DNA from: Pseudogymnoascus destructans
Lineage: Eukaryota > Ascomycota > Leotiomycetes > Thelebolales > Thelebolaceae
DNA: 64,000 nucleotides
Direction of reading: 5' to 3'
Assembly: GCF_001641265.1 (NCBI RefSeq)
Contig: NW_020167520.1
Coordinates: 2,356,001 to 2,420,000, forward strand
The notes beneath the pieces are model-generated. The model did not search any database. It was not told where the DNA came from and saw only the letters and a program-made list of their open reading frames with translations. Position numbers and translations under genes: made by a program. The stretch's first letter is position 1. Each line of letters begins with the position of its first letter. Positions 21,158-31,757 of this stretch are shown in pieces.

Positions 21158-22797
21158 TCACGCTGGAGACTCTATCCGTGACCCGTCCATAAACTCCTCT
21201 GATTCACCATCTTCCGCATCTTTAGTGCCCTCTGTAGTGTCCCCTAAGTAGCAGGCTGATAATACAGTTCCAGCCAGTAGCAAACCTCCACAGAATGTGA
21301 ATACTCTATCACGGTGCGCATCGCCTAGAGAATCATGTTAGCACATTACATATAACAGACTGAAGGCATAACACAAACCTTCTTTAGTCAGGCAAAGAAG
21401 CACAACCACAAAGAAATTGAGTGGGATTCTCAAAAATCCGTAGACCTTTGCTCGCACTCCATCACCAACTATACGTCCTCTTAGGGCGCCCATGCATGGG
21501 TAGTAGATTCCGATGCAGCCCTCGAATAAACAGAAGCACCAGAATGTCAGTGTCTCGCTCTTTATCAGAACTGAGATAAGTAGCGACGCCGTTGAGATAG
21601 CAATGGCGACTGTCAGGAAATGTGCGGGCCCTAGCATGGTTATAGACTTGCTAGCAGCTGCCTCAGAGGATCCACGGCTGAAGGCAATAGAGCCAAGCAT
21701 CATAGAAGCCATAAAGGTGGCAAAGATTAGCCCGAATGGGATAGCAGATTGCTCTTTTGTGGATGGGTTAGAGTAGGCGTGGGCTGATTTGAGCGCAGCA
21801 GACCAGAAAAAGACGAAGAGGTACATGGAGCCCTCGAAGACGCAACATACGAAGCCCAATATCAGGATTCGTTTATCTGCGGTAATGTTAGCATACGTAC
21901 ACCCCAATTTACGAGTTCGGGACAAACCTTTGAGAATGGATTTTAAACTGGACTCATCCGAAGCGCCCTTTGACTGTTCTGTCCTGTCTCCGTAGTTCTC
22001 ATTCTGAAATGCAACGTTAGCTGTCCATTCGCCTGTGATGAGAGTGCCAACTTACCCATCCTTTTTTTATTATTACCATTGCAGTCATCAAGAGCACAAT
22101 GGCAGCCATGAATGGGCTCGTCTTGGTTCCTGTCATGGCGACGACGGTCTCTCCCACAACACCCGACAAAATTGCAACCACGCCATTCAGCATCGTCATG
22201 AGGCCGAACATGCTATCCAAAGTCATGTTGCTCCTATCCAAGCTTCGAGCAAAGTACTCCGTGACCATCCAAGACTCAAAGACGCTGTACATCAGGGTCG
22301 TTGCAACACCTCCGAGCAACCTCCCGATGAGTAACGTGACGATCTCGCTCGAGAGCTTCGTCAAGCAGGAAAGTGCATATGTGATGCAAAAGGCCATACA
22401 TGCCATACGCCGGCCATACCTATCGGCGAGAGACCCAACAAACGTCGCACTGACGGCAGCAGCAACAAACCCGGCAGCAAACAGCATGGCCACGGTCGGC
22501 TCTGCCAGTCCATACTCATCTTTATAGAGCGTGTAGACATACGGTCCCTGCCTTCGCGTCAGTACAGCCACAATGTTTAGCTTTTTAGGGGGGTCTAATT
22601 GCCTGAAGCCAATCCGAGCCCATTACGAGCAGATAGACTGGGATGAATTTCCATTTGAACGACGTTGCGGCATTGTTGAGCTCGACCGACCCAGCCTTGG
22701 CGTCCTTTAAGGCCTCTCTGTCACGTTGATATTGCGAGTACGCCAGGCTGACGCTGCCCACCACCAAGACGGCGAAAGTGTTCCGGTAGAGATCCAT
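21158..22797 (-). CDS. MFSD5-like MFS transporter (molybdate-anion transporter family)
   Basis: Five exons (22797-22603, 22547-22056, 22003-21928, 21876-21379, 21324-21158) give 475 residues. The start MDLYRNTFAVLVVGSVSLAY has the uncleaved first helix of this family. GSDWLQ then GPYVYTLYKDEYG matches the MFSD5/MOT2 motif between helices 1 and 2, GSLADRYGRR is the MFS loop 2-3 signature, and SVFESWMVTEYF follows. The C-half has FEGSMYLFVFFW and GCIGIYYPCMGALRGRIV. Homologues are proposed molybdate transporters in algae and animals; the substrate here is inferred only. Intron 1 has a GC-AG border (donor GCAATT), which the conserved protein join (WLQ|GPY) supports. The tail is short, acidic and soluble. 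Confidence 0.87.
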
Positions 22798-23865
22798 GAT
22801 TGATTGATCTAGTCCCCAGATCTCGGCTCGGCTCTAGCAGTAGCAGTCCTCCTCTCTCTGGAAGCTAACAATGGCAGGTTCTTAAGAGAGTGAAGACAAT
22901 AATAGCTAAGGCTGCAGCAGCTATAGCATAGGCTAGGTCATTAACCCCGTCAACAGCTTGCCAACAACGATTGATTTGCGGGAGTCCGCTTCGGGTTGCG
23001 GTTGCAGTTATCGCGCCAGCACTCTGTACAAACAGTCAATACGTGCAAAACCCAACAGCGACTCGATCAGCCTCAACGCCAGCCGCGACATACGTGCGAC
23101 ATACGTGTACGTTTATGGAAGTCAGCTGACTGTCAATCCATTCCTCCTGGAATCTATATGTATATGGGGATCTTGATAGTTGTACGAGTGTTGGTGGACG
23201 GAGTATGGAGCCTGGAGCTGAACATCGAGGAGTGTACTCCGTACGTACATACGTATCTGTGTTTCACAATCCTTCCGTGGCGGATCTTACTCAGAGGCCT
23301 GGATTATTGATCTTACACACGAGCGAGATCCCGTACGGAGCCACCGAGCCACCGCCAGCCAGCCCTCCCGGTTTCATACATCCAAGATTGGCATACGGAG
23401 TACTACCCATACTAGTTCTCGTATGCCCATGACGTATCGCGGATGGGGAAAAGCTTCTGGGACGGGTGGGAAGGAAGATCATTGTACTCTCGTTGGTCCG
23501 ATAAAGTACTTTGCAACCATACGATACTTGTCACTTTGTCTGACCATCCAAGGGGCTGATGATTACTGTAACTATGGACATACGAGTACAGGTAAGTAGA
23601 CTTCTGTATCCGGGAAAACTTGGGAGCAAGGAGAACTTACCAACACGTGTGAAAGGATCAGTCTCCGTTCCAACTGCCAGCTGTCGTTACGGACCTACTG
23701 AGTTGCAGAGTTGCAGCGTCACTGAATTGCGATACTGAGTCAATTACCTCCTGTGTGGTATTTAGAACTCAAGCCCGTGATTCAACTCACACTTGACAGG
23801 ACAGGACAGCAGCAGCACACTTACTCGCCTTCACGCGGATATACGCCAGCCAGCCTTGCCCAGCG
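22798..23865. other. Intergenic, no gene seen
   Basis: About 1.07 kb lies between two divergent genes. It holds several CGGAGT/ACGTACG-like short repeats (23050-23440) but no coding motif. Confidence 0.4.
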
Positions 23866-24851
23866 ATGGCGACCTTTGCGAGATCCAACCGGGTCGTGTT
23901 CAATGTGATCATTTGTGTCGTTCCCTTCTTGTTTTTCATGTCCCTTTATCATGTCTCGTACAATTACAATGACATTATAGATAAAGTAAACGGAAAGACG
24001 TGAGTTTCCCGCATTGAAGCGCTCATATTTAATGGAAGCATTGAAGTAGCCTTTCTAACGTGGCAAACAGATCACCAGAGAAACACGCGCCGAACACGCC
24101 GCCGAAAGTTGAACCCCCAAAGATCGGAACCCCCAAGCTGGAAGACGCCAACGTTGCAGCCCCCAAGGTCGAAGCCCCCCCCAAAGTTGGAGCCCCGAAA
24201 GTCGACACCAAGAGGCCCTCCTTCCGTGAGATCGGGAAGAAATTCGGCACCGACAAGGTCACCGCACACCACTACCAGCACATGTACGAGAAGTACCTTG
24301 AGCCGCTCCGCGACGAGCCGCTGAAGATGCTCGAGATTGGCCTCGGCTGCGACATGTCCTACGGCCCCGGCGCCTCGTACCACACCTGGCTCGAGTTCTT
24401 CCCCAAGGTCGACCTCTACTACATCGAGTACGACGCGGCGTGCGCCGAGAAGTGGGCCGCCAACACCACCGGCGCCACCATCTTCACCGGCGACCAGGCG
24501 GACGTGCCGTTCCTAAAGAAATTCCTGAACGAGACGGGCGGCGGTTTCGACGTCATTATTGACGACGGCGGGCACACGATGGAGCAGCAGAAGACCTCTA
24601 TCGATATCCTCTTCGATTCGGTCAAGCCGGGTGGCATCTACTTCGTCGAGGATCTGGAGACTAGCTATGCGGCAAAGTACGGCGGTGGTCAAGGCGTCGC
24701 GACCACGTTTGTGGAGCGCGTGAAGGCCAGTCTGGATGGCATGATGCTGTCGAAGCCGACCCCGTATTTCATGGCCCACGTCTACTCGGTCGACTGCATG
24801 AAGGAGGTCTGCGCATTCTCGAAGAAAATGCCTGGGGAAACCTACGACTGA
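23866..24851 (+). CDS. Membrane-anchored SAM-dependent methyltransferase (hard-surface-induced type)
   Basis: Two exons (23866-23999, 24071-24851) give about 304 residues. Residues 1-32 form a type II signal anchor (NRVVFNVIICVVPFLFFMSL), so the catalytic part likely faces the ER/Golgi lumen. A Pro/Lys-rich linker of PKVEPPK-like repeats follows (about 47-90), then a class I methyltransferase fold: FGTDKVTAHHYQHMYEKYL, motif I LEIGLGCDMSYG, the acidic strand YIEYDA, FDVIIDDGGHTMEQQ and GGIYFVEDLETSY. It resembles sugar or cephalosporin hydroxylase-type O-methyltransferases; fungal homologues are annotated as hard-surface-induced protein 5. The substrate is unknown. The linker repeat length may vary between strains. 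Confidence 0.82.
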
Positions 24852-25859
24852 TCACGCCAAGTAGCCGCTGCGTCTCTTGTGAAACTGCGTATGGGGCCAG
24901 TGGCCCCAGAAACCATAGGCGACCTTATTTTTTGCCCTTCTGAACTTGCAGGCGGGGTAGCTTGCAGAAATTTTGGTGTTTTACCATTTGTAGCACCGAT
25001 ATAGCGTTTTATTTTCCGAGGAAAATGGGAGCGTGTATGAGGGGAGGGGGTTAACTAGCGTGGAATGGGATATAGAGTATACTATATATGGGAAGGACAA
25101 TTTGAGGTCCTTTGATCTAACAGGGGCATCATTCTTGGTATCTGGGTGGGACTGGGGATCCAGTAGCATGCTTAGCTGCATGATGATACCCGCAAGCGTG
25201 TTTGTACACTTTTGTTCGAGGATAACATAGGATCCTGAGAAGTGTTATATATATATTGCTCGAACTTTGGAGTCACTCGACCTGGTGAAGACGCTCGTCT
25301 CGTTCGCAGGCCCTTCCTATGTTGACCGTATCGATGCATCTGCATAGATATCCAATGGTATTGTATTGTGATACAGGTGACACCGCTGTTGCATCGTCGT
25401 CAGTTTCGCACCTGGCTAACCAAGTTTTATATGCCATCACCCGCGCCGTTCATGCTGCCAACGTATTGCAACTTATAAACTCTAAACTAAGCAATACTGA
25501 GGGGTTCGCAGCCTCTAACTTTAGGCGTCATATTACGGCTTGTCGTCCTTCTAACATTCATTGGCAAGCTTGGTAATGTTGACTCAGACCTGTGAAGCAT
25601 TTGGAAGAGGGGTCCCGGAAAGGTATCATCTTTACTTTACATCTTCCCACCAAAAGCCTATGGCCTTTGCCAAACTCACAATGATTTGCTCGCGTGGCCG
25701 TGACACACATTATCAGTGATAGTCAAGAGTGAGACGACAACGCCCGGAAATGGATATTCGGACAGATCTACTTATAAAACAGCAGCTGAAGAAACAGAGC
25801 TGAGAAATAGCAAGACAAAAGTAATTGGTTTTGTCTCGGGCTTCTCGATTCACTCAGGG
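24852..25859. other. Intergenic, no gene seen
   Basis: 3' flank of the methyltransferase and AT-rising spacer before the TE block. The frame 25319-25576 has no family motif and is left out. Confidence 0.4.
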
Positions 25860-26040
25860 TTAGCAAAATTATTCAACGTATTCTTGAATATTTAAATATT
25901 TAAATATTACGTAAGCTTAAATATTCAAATTCATGAATTATTCATGAATTTGAATAGTGATTTTCTATATTCCATGAATATTCAAGAACGTCACATGATT
26001 ATCATGTGATATTCTTAAATAAAGTTAGGGCAAAAGATCT
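25860..26040. repeat. AT-rich cluster of perfect palindromes
   Basis: Contains TATTCAAATTCATGAA at 25922-25937, inverted at 25941-25956 (16-17-bp arms, 1-3-nt loop). TCACATGA/TCATGTGA is inverted around 25994, and repeated TTTAAATATT occurs at 25890-25915. It lies between host sequence and the MULE relic. It could be the terminal region of an unrecognised element, or a fold-back MITE. Confidence 0.6.
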
Positions 26041-28240
26041 ATATACCCTGCAAGTAAGCGAAAAAGATTAGGGCAAAAATACCCAGTCAAAACAATAAAT
26101 AAATTCTATATACCCAGTTATATCCCACGTGACCTGCCCAAGCCCAATCTAGAAACTCCCCCCATTCTCATATGAGAACGGGCTGTAAACCCCCCCGTAA
26201 ACCCCCCTGTTACTCATATGAGAACGGGTCAATTATGAGGCCTGCGGCAAGTCCTGGCATTATGCCCAGGCTCGCCGCAGGTGCCGCAGCGTGTGCTGAC
26301 CAAGTCTGGCACAGCGGCAATGACTGCCCCAAGCGGCAGAAGTCCTCCGTGATCCCGGCGAGCCCGGCGTCCTCGAGGACGTCGGGCATCCTCTCTCCAA
26401 ACCCTCTCTTTTCGCGGTCGGGCGCGGGGAATTCGGGTGACCAGAGGGTCACAGACTCCTCCCGAGGCGTTAGGGTCTACGAGAAGACCCTCGACAGAGA
26501 TCGGAGGCAGAGGCAGTTGATACTGCCTCTGCCAGCACACAGCAGACAGCTCTGTCGGAAGAAAGGGAGTCAATTGACTCCCTTGTTGAAAGATAAGAGC
26601 CATGGCGTGCCCACAAGGCATGCCATTCTCTTGGTATCGACGGCAAGAACAAGTTCTTGCCGTCAGGTCAACGAGGTAGATCCTGCCGTCTGGCTGGACT
26701 ACCCGTGCCTCCGTTGGATAGGACATCTGGAGCCCGTTGCAACGGGCCCAGTTCCTCCCCTCCTCTACCAACCCGGTGATGAGAGGAGGCCATTGCCAAA
26801 GGGCAATGGCCTCCATAGCCAAAAGAGAGCGCTCGGCATGCTGGGCTATCACCCGGTGCCAAAGCGCATCGAGAAGCTCCACAATTGGGAGCTCTCGATC
26901 CGTGCGGATGAGCTTGTTAAAGCTCTCTGCGATATTTTAAGTATCGTGGCAATATCGACGGCCACGAAACTTTGCTAGAGCCCACCGTTCAGGCTCAGCA
27001 CACAAAGGTAAGCTGAGGCTTCGGGCTTTAAAGCCCGAAGCTCCTCTAAAAGACTGTTGAATTGGGCCACAGTTGTGGCCCGGGCAATCTTCCAGAAGAG
27101 GGGCAGAAGTCCCCTCCCAAAGCGCTCTGAGAAGTTCTCAGAGAGGTGGCGACAGCAATGAGCTATCGCCACCTGCGGAGAGAGAGTTCTCTCCGCAATA
27201 AGAAGCCCCTTGTCTCTATCAGAGACAAGGGTGCTCGGCTCGCTTACGAGCTCTGCAAGATTCTCACATCTGGTGCACCCACCATTACACTGTAATGGTG
27301 GGTGCACCAGATGTGAGAATCTAGCCACCCAAGGAAGGGATGATTTTACTAAGACAACACACTGTCTTAGGAAACAGAGCCAAAGGGTTGTAGCTTAGAC
27401 TATTCCACAACGCAGCAATCAGGTGTGTGATGTAGTGAAGTTGTTCAGACAAGTTGAGTCTGGGAACTCAGGGGTAAGTCAGAGGTTAACACCTCACTGA
27501 CTTTTCAGAAACAAGGAGTAACAAGATGAATGCTTGGAAGCTTGTAAAAGACGTGGAAGTATGTGATAGTCGATTTACTGTATTGTCTGCTTGCCCTTTC
27601 TTAAGGAAAGGGCAATCCTATTCATGCTAAAGGAATGTAGTTCTCTCATTTTCCAAGACTTTCCATGACTTACCAGGCTTGGTAACTGTAGTCGACGTAA
27701 GAGAATCCCATAGAACCATCTCTTGGGTTCCTAGCCTATAGGAAGTGAAAAGGAGGTCCAAGGTTAGAGTACCTATAGACAAATTATGTCATAACTTAAC
27801 CAATCTTGTGGGTAACTAAGGAACGATGACGTGTAATGAATCATAGAGGGTTGTAGAAGCTTCTAGAGCTATCGTTCATGTTCCTAGGCCTCTAGTTGGT
27901 AGAGATATGCCATGTGGTAGTATTGGCCCACCCCCTTAAGGAGGAGATTTTCTTAATAACTTGTTCAATGAGTGTCCAAATGATATGCCGTGATGTATGT
28001 AGCATAAACAGATGTAGTAGAAGAGTTTGCAGCAATCGTTGAGTAGTATTGCTTCTGTTGTTGGTGTGATAAGCCAAGATATGTATGGTGACTTGTAGGT
28101 TTGAGGAGGAGATTTCTAAGTTTGCTCTTGAGTTTGATAGCAAACTGAGTGCAACGAATGTCAGTATGACAGGTGGCTAGATTCTCACATCTGGTGCACC
28201 CACCATTACAATGTTCCAAGCATTTGAATTCCACGCAACA
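26041..28240 (-). mobile_element. Decayed MULE (Mutator-like) transposon with LTR insertion
   Basis: Minus-strand transposase relic. The central part runs LVSDRDKGLLIAERTL (second catalytic Asp), then FGRGLLPLFWK, up to about 26990. One frameshift follows, then CAEPERWALAKFRGRRYCHDT-stop-NIAESFNKLI, then an open frame from 26882 with the SWIM zinc finger CSCRRYQENGMPCGHAMA and a C-terminal CCHC knuckle CGTCGEPGHNARTC ending at 26229. The 5' part is interrupted at 27258 by family 1 LTR copy B; a short stretch right of 28210 (EFKCLEH) may be its continuation. It is related to the better preserved MULE at 47279-49601 but diverged, and its boundaries are approximate. It is not autonomous. Confidence 0.75.
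27259..28210 (-). repeat. Family 1 LTR copy B, flanked by inverted end stubs
   Basis: The LTR plus PBS spans 27291-28171 and is nearly identical to copy A. On the left it abuts a 31-bp inverted copy of its own end (27259-27289), so the junction is a near-perfect palindrome with a one-base centre. On the right a 39-bp inverted copy follows (28172-28210). Thus the insert has terminal inverted repeats of about 31-39 bp made of PBS plus the LTR end. It interrupts the MULE relic. Confidence 0.7.
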
Positions 28241-29015
28241 AGCTTCACACTAGGAATTCTGTTGATCTGGCCTAGAAAGGGCCGAGTTGACAGTTTGGCA
28301 CAGACAAGTAATATCGAAGCGCGGAAGCTCTACCTGCTTTATTGGGACGCCGCTGCTGTGGTTTTAACCTAGACTTTTTAAAGTGAGGTCTTGGCTTTGG
28401 CATAGCTTCTTGCCAGCTAGCTACAGCAGGTTTAGATCAACAATCTGATTCTCCTCTAGCCAATTGAACGGTCTCAGATTCTGTGAATGAGATATTAACT
28501 CCAGATATGAAGGTGAGATTGCTTCACGTTGCTCAATCATATGGATTCCATAGATACTTGTAAAATGATTATAAAATGCTGCTTCGCTGCCTGTAAAAAT
28601 ACATAGAAAAGATAAGAGAATTTAAATTCCTTTGCTTAGCTAGGTTAAATATTTATACACTAACTCAACCCTAAATATATTTCTGTGATTGACGTGCTAT
28701 TTAAAATGATACAAATAACACCACTTCATAAATCATCACCTTCAAAATTTACTTTTGACAAATATTTCTTTGAGATATCTGAAAAATACACCTACATTAC
28801 AATTTACTGTCCTCTAAATGTATTTCTAGAACTCTTGATATTGGACGACTTAGCCAGAGCATCGATTCTCATTGGCCAAAATCCAAGCGGGGTGGCTCCC
28901 GCAACTGGATAGATAAGGTTAGCCTTCCCGATAACAGATCTGAAATAATTCATCCAGCGCAAAAAATCCCCCAAACCCCCTCCCACGAAACAACACACAA
29001 TACAATACCGCCAAC
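28211..29015. other. AT-rich intergenic, no gene seen
   Basis: Low-complexity, AT-rich sequence between the MULE relic and ALB1. The last 100 bases are the ALB1 5' leader. No RNA gene was recognised. Confidence 0.4.
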
Positions 29016-29416
29016 ATGCCTTCTGTCGCCAACTGCAATGTCCCCAACAAGTCCCGCCGCAAGTCCAACAGGAACAAGATCCAGAGGCGCCGCGCCACCG
29101 CCGGAATCGCCAAGAACCCGCGTGGAATGGCTCTAAGCACCGTCATTCACCCGACCAGCGGACCGCTGGCGCCGCTGTCGGGGAAGAAGGCGAGGAAGGT
29201 TGAGAAGGCCAGGAATCACGCGAGGCAGCGTGCGTTGGAGAAGGAGTTGGCAGAGCGTGGTGAGGTGTCGATGACGGGTATGTTTTACTTGCTGGATCGC
29301 ATTGTGTGGACTGCAGTACTGATTGTTTAATAGATGCGCCTGTGACGACGAAATCGAAGAATAAGGCTTCTGAGGGAGCTGGAGCGGACGGTATGGATGT
29401 TGATGAGGCTCTATGA
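29016..29416 (+). CDS. ALB1: 60S ribosome export factor Alb1
   Basis: Two exons (29016-29277, 29334-29416) give 114 residues. The N-terminal half is strongly basic (NKSRRKSNRNKIQRRRATAG), followed by SGKKARKVEKARNHARQRAL, an amphipathic basic helix, and a short acidic C-terminus ending DGMDVDEAL. This composition and order match fungal Alb1, the small nuclear shuttling factor that binds Arx1 on pre-60S particles. The intron has donor GTATGT and acceptor TAG and splits a codon. Length agrees with the fungal family (100-180 residues). Confidence 0.8.
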
Positions 29417-30190
29417 GCGCTCTCTGAAGATCGATGAGGTGGGGGTTGGCAGCCCGAGAAGGAGATATTAAATGCATGGAAAGACGATAAGGTTCGCCCA
29501 ACGACAGGGCCCCCTCCCATTGGACATATACGAGTCGAAGACGCCCAAGGATGAGTGTGGCAGGCACAACCAGAGGCGTGTGCAGGAAGGGCAAAGCAAA
29601 CGAACCAAAAATTGCGGCGGAAAACGAATACGGCCGAATCGATGACCGGTTTAGAACTATGAGAGGTTTTAGCATGGGACTGGTTATAAGTGTTTTCATG
29701 GCGGTTGGAGTTAAAGGCAACTGCGGGTTGATACCGGTGCATGGAGTCTGAAATGATCACAATCAAGATCTCGAAAGGTCGCAGCTGCTGAATATACGTT
29801 ATTGAAGCATGCTTTTTTTCTCCATCAGTGCATGTTCTTAGCCCATGCATATTGCAAATAATAGGACCCTTCGGTATTCCAAACGTGAGAAGAGCTTATA
29901 TATTGCTATGTATGTTACCGTGGGAGTAGAAGATCCCAGCCCGCCATAATACTGTAAGCTATGCGGGCCTTATGAGAGAAGAGACCCGCCGTCCGGATTG
30001 GACAACAACACCAAATAATGCCTCGTGTATATCCCAGCGCCGATTTCCACAAAGTCAGGCAGTCAATGCGCAACAAACCGAACTCCAAGGACACTCCCAA
30101 AACCAAGCCCTCCGCGCAGCCACGTAAATGCTAGACCCCCTCCCACCTCGCACACTATTCCCCAGTCATGTCGTAGTAACATCTCCCCCT
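29417..30190. other. Intergenic between convergent ALB1 and UBC1
   Basis: 3' regions of the two convergent genes. Frames are present on both strands, but none has recognisable motifs. Confidence 0.4.
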
Positions 30191-31031
30191 TCATGGCTCG
30201 CCAAGGAGGCGGGCTGTGATATCTCCCATATATGCTTCCTCGAGTTCGTAGTCTTGGCCGTCCATGCGATCAATGCCAACGAAGTTGAATGCCTCGACCA
30301 CTCGGTCAAGGTCGAATCCCATGTTGACGAAACGATCGATGAGCTCTTTGTTGTAGCCTTGGTATCTTCGCTTTATTAGCATGTTTCTCATATCATATCC
30401 ATTCAGTAACTCCTTACCTTAACATCAGTTCCCTTTGTTCCTGCTCTCTGGTCTTGGCAACTTTTGGCTTGCTTGACGGTGATTGGTATGACCCGGTTGC
30501 CTTATTTGACACTGGAGCACCGGCGTACTTCTGAGCCCACTCTCTTGCTTGCCTTTCGAATTGTTCGGGGTAGTTCATGAGCATCGTTGCGACTTCCGCG
30601 TCTTGGGGGTCTTTCGGCTCGGGTGTGCTCAGGAGGGATTGTAGAGACAGTAGGGCGGACTTGATGGTGAGAACCGGAGACCATGCGGAGCCTAGAGTAT
30701 CAAGACAGATTGCTCCCTGCGGTAGATTAGTATGTTACGTGCCGGGGAAAAGAAGAGGCTCCCGACTTACAGTTTGACTGCTAACATTCGGATGCCATAA
30801 ACGAGTCTCAAACTTCATGACCGGCGGCCTAAACGGATACTCGACGGGAATCTTGATGTCCACCACATACTGACCACCAGCATAGGGAGTATCCGGAGGC
30901 CCAGGGAAGGTTGCCTTCAGGTGCGTGAGATCCTCACCGGACCCCGCCGCGCGAGCCTCGATGCTCGATGACTGATCTTTTTGGATATCGCCCAACTCCT
31001 TTGCGATGCGGCGTATGCGGTTACTAGCCAT
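30191..31031 (-). CDS. UBC1: Ubiquitin-conjugating enzyme E2 with UBA domain (Ubc1/E2-25K)
   Basis: Three exons (31031-30771, 30716-30418, 30365-30191) give 244 residues. The UBC fold has FPGPPDTPYAGGQYVVDI, YPFRPPVMKFETRLWHPNVS, then across intron 1 GAICLDTLGSAWSPVLTI, with the catalytic Cys in ICLD about residue 91. A Lys/Ser-rich linker leads to the C-terminal UBA domain (LIDRFVNMGFDLDRVVEAF, then about 15 further residues), placed as in yeast Ubc1 and human UBE2K. It extends Lys48-linked chains for proteasomal degradation. The partner gene RPT2 lies about 700 bp away in divergent orientation, a suggestive proteasome-pathway neighbourhood. Confidence 0.93.
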
Positions 31032-31757
31032 TTCGGTGGGATAGGTATAATATTTCGTGTATGTGTAACTCGTACGGTGGCCTTGTGAGCCAAGGGGTTG
31101 AGGAGTGGCCTCTAAATGAAGTGCGGATCTGTTCGAAAAGTGATTGTGAATGACCCACTTCGTGACGATTCACACTCAGTCGATAGTCGTTCGTAATTGG
31201 CAGCCGATGATGCTGCACTCGAAGAATTAGCAAATGAATAGATTATCAGGCATAACCAAGTGGTGAAAGAGGCTCGGCGTATTCTGGATGCTGGAATAAT
31301 GGAACGAGCTGGGATGCTCTGGCGGGGTAATAATAGGGTCAATAGGTCCAAGCTAGAAGTTACTCACAGAAAGGGGTCCCTCTCTACTACAGAGCTATAA
31401 ATGAGTTCGAGCCGAGTCAGAGACAAAGAGTTTATATTGGTTCTATATCGCTGCTTTGTTGCGTTGTGCAGTGGTCCGTCTCAGTGAGCGATGCACAAGG
31501 ATCCGGGTGGCATGCACAGTCACATGACTGGCTGTTTTTGGAACGGCGTTCGCGTGTCGCTGTCGCCTTCCAGAGCTGTCCATCGCGAGGCAGCTGGAAG
31601 CTTGTCATCGCATTACAAACACGACAATACCTTGCACCATCACCATCACAACCTGACTACCTACAACTCCACAAACACTGTGGTCAAGCTCTCTTTTTAT
31701 AGAAGAGGGATAGTATAGGCATTTTATCAGCTGGGTGGGTAAACTTGTAGCAACACT
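31032..31757. promoter_or_regulatory. Divergent intergenic region UBC1 / RPT2
   Basis: About 725 bp between the start codons of two divergent genes of the ubiquitin-proteasome pathway. It probably contains both promoters. No proteasome-associated control element (GGTGGCAAA-like) is seen by eye. Confidence 0.35.

Noticed and set aside
26172..26978. 268-residue open frame on the plus strand
   Set aside because: It is the antisense shadow of the MULE transposase on the minus strand, which has SWIM and CCHC motifs; the plus frame has none.
27259..28210. CRISPR-like or IS-like inverted structure
   Set aside because: The host is a fungus, there are no spaced direct repeats, and the inverted repeats are LTR/PBS sequence.
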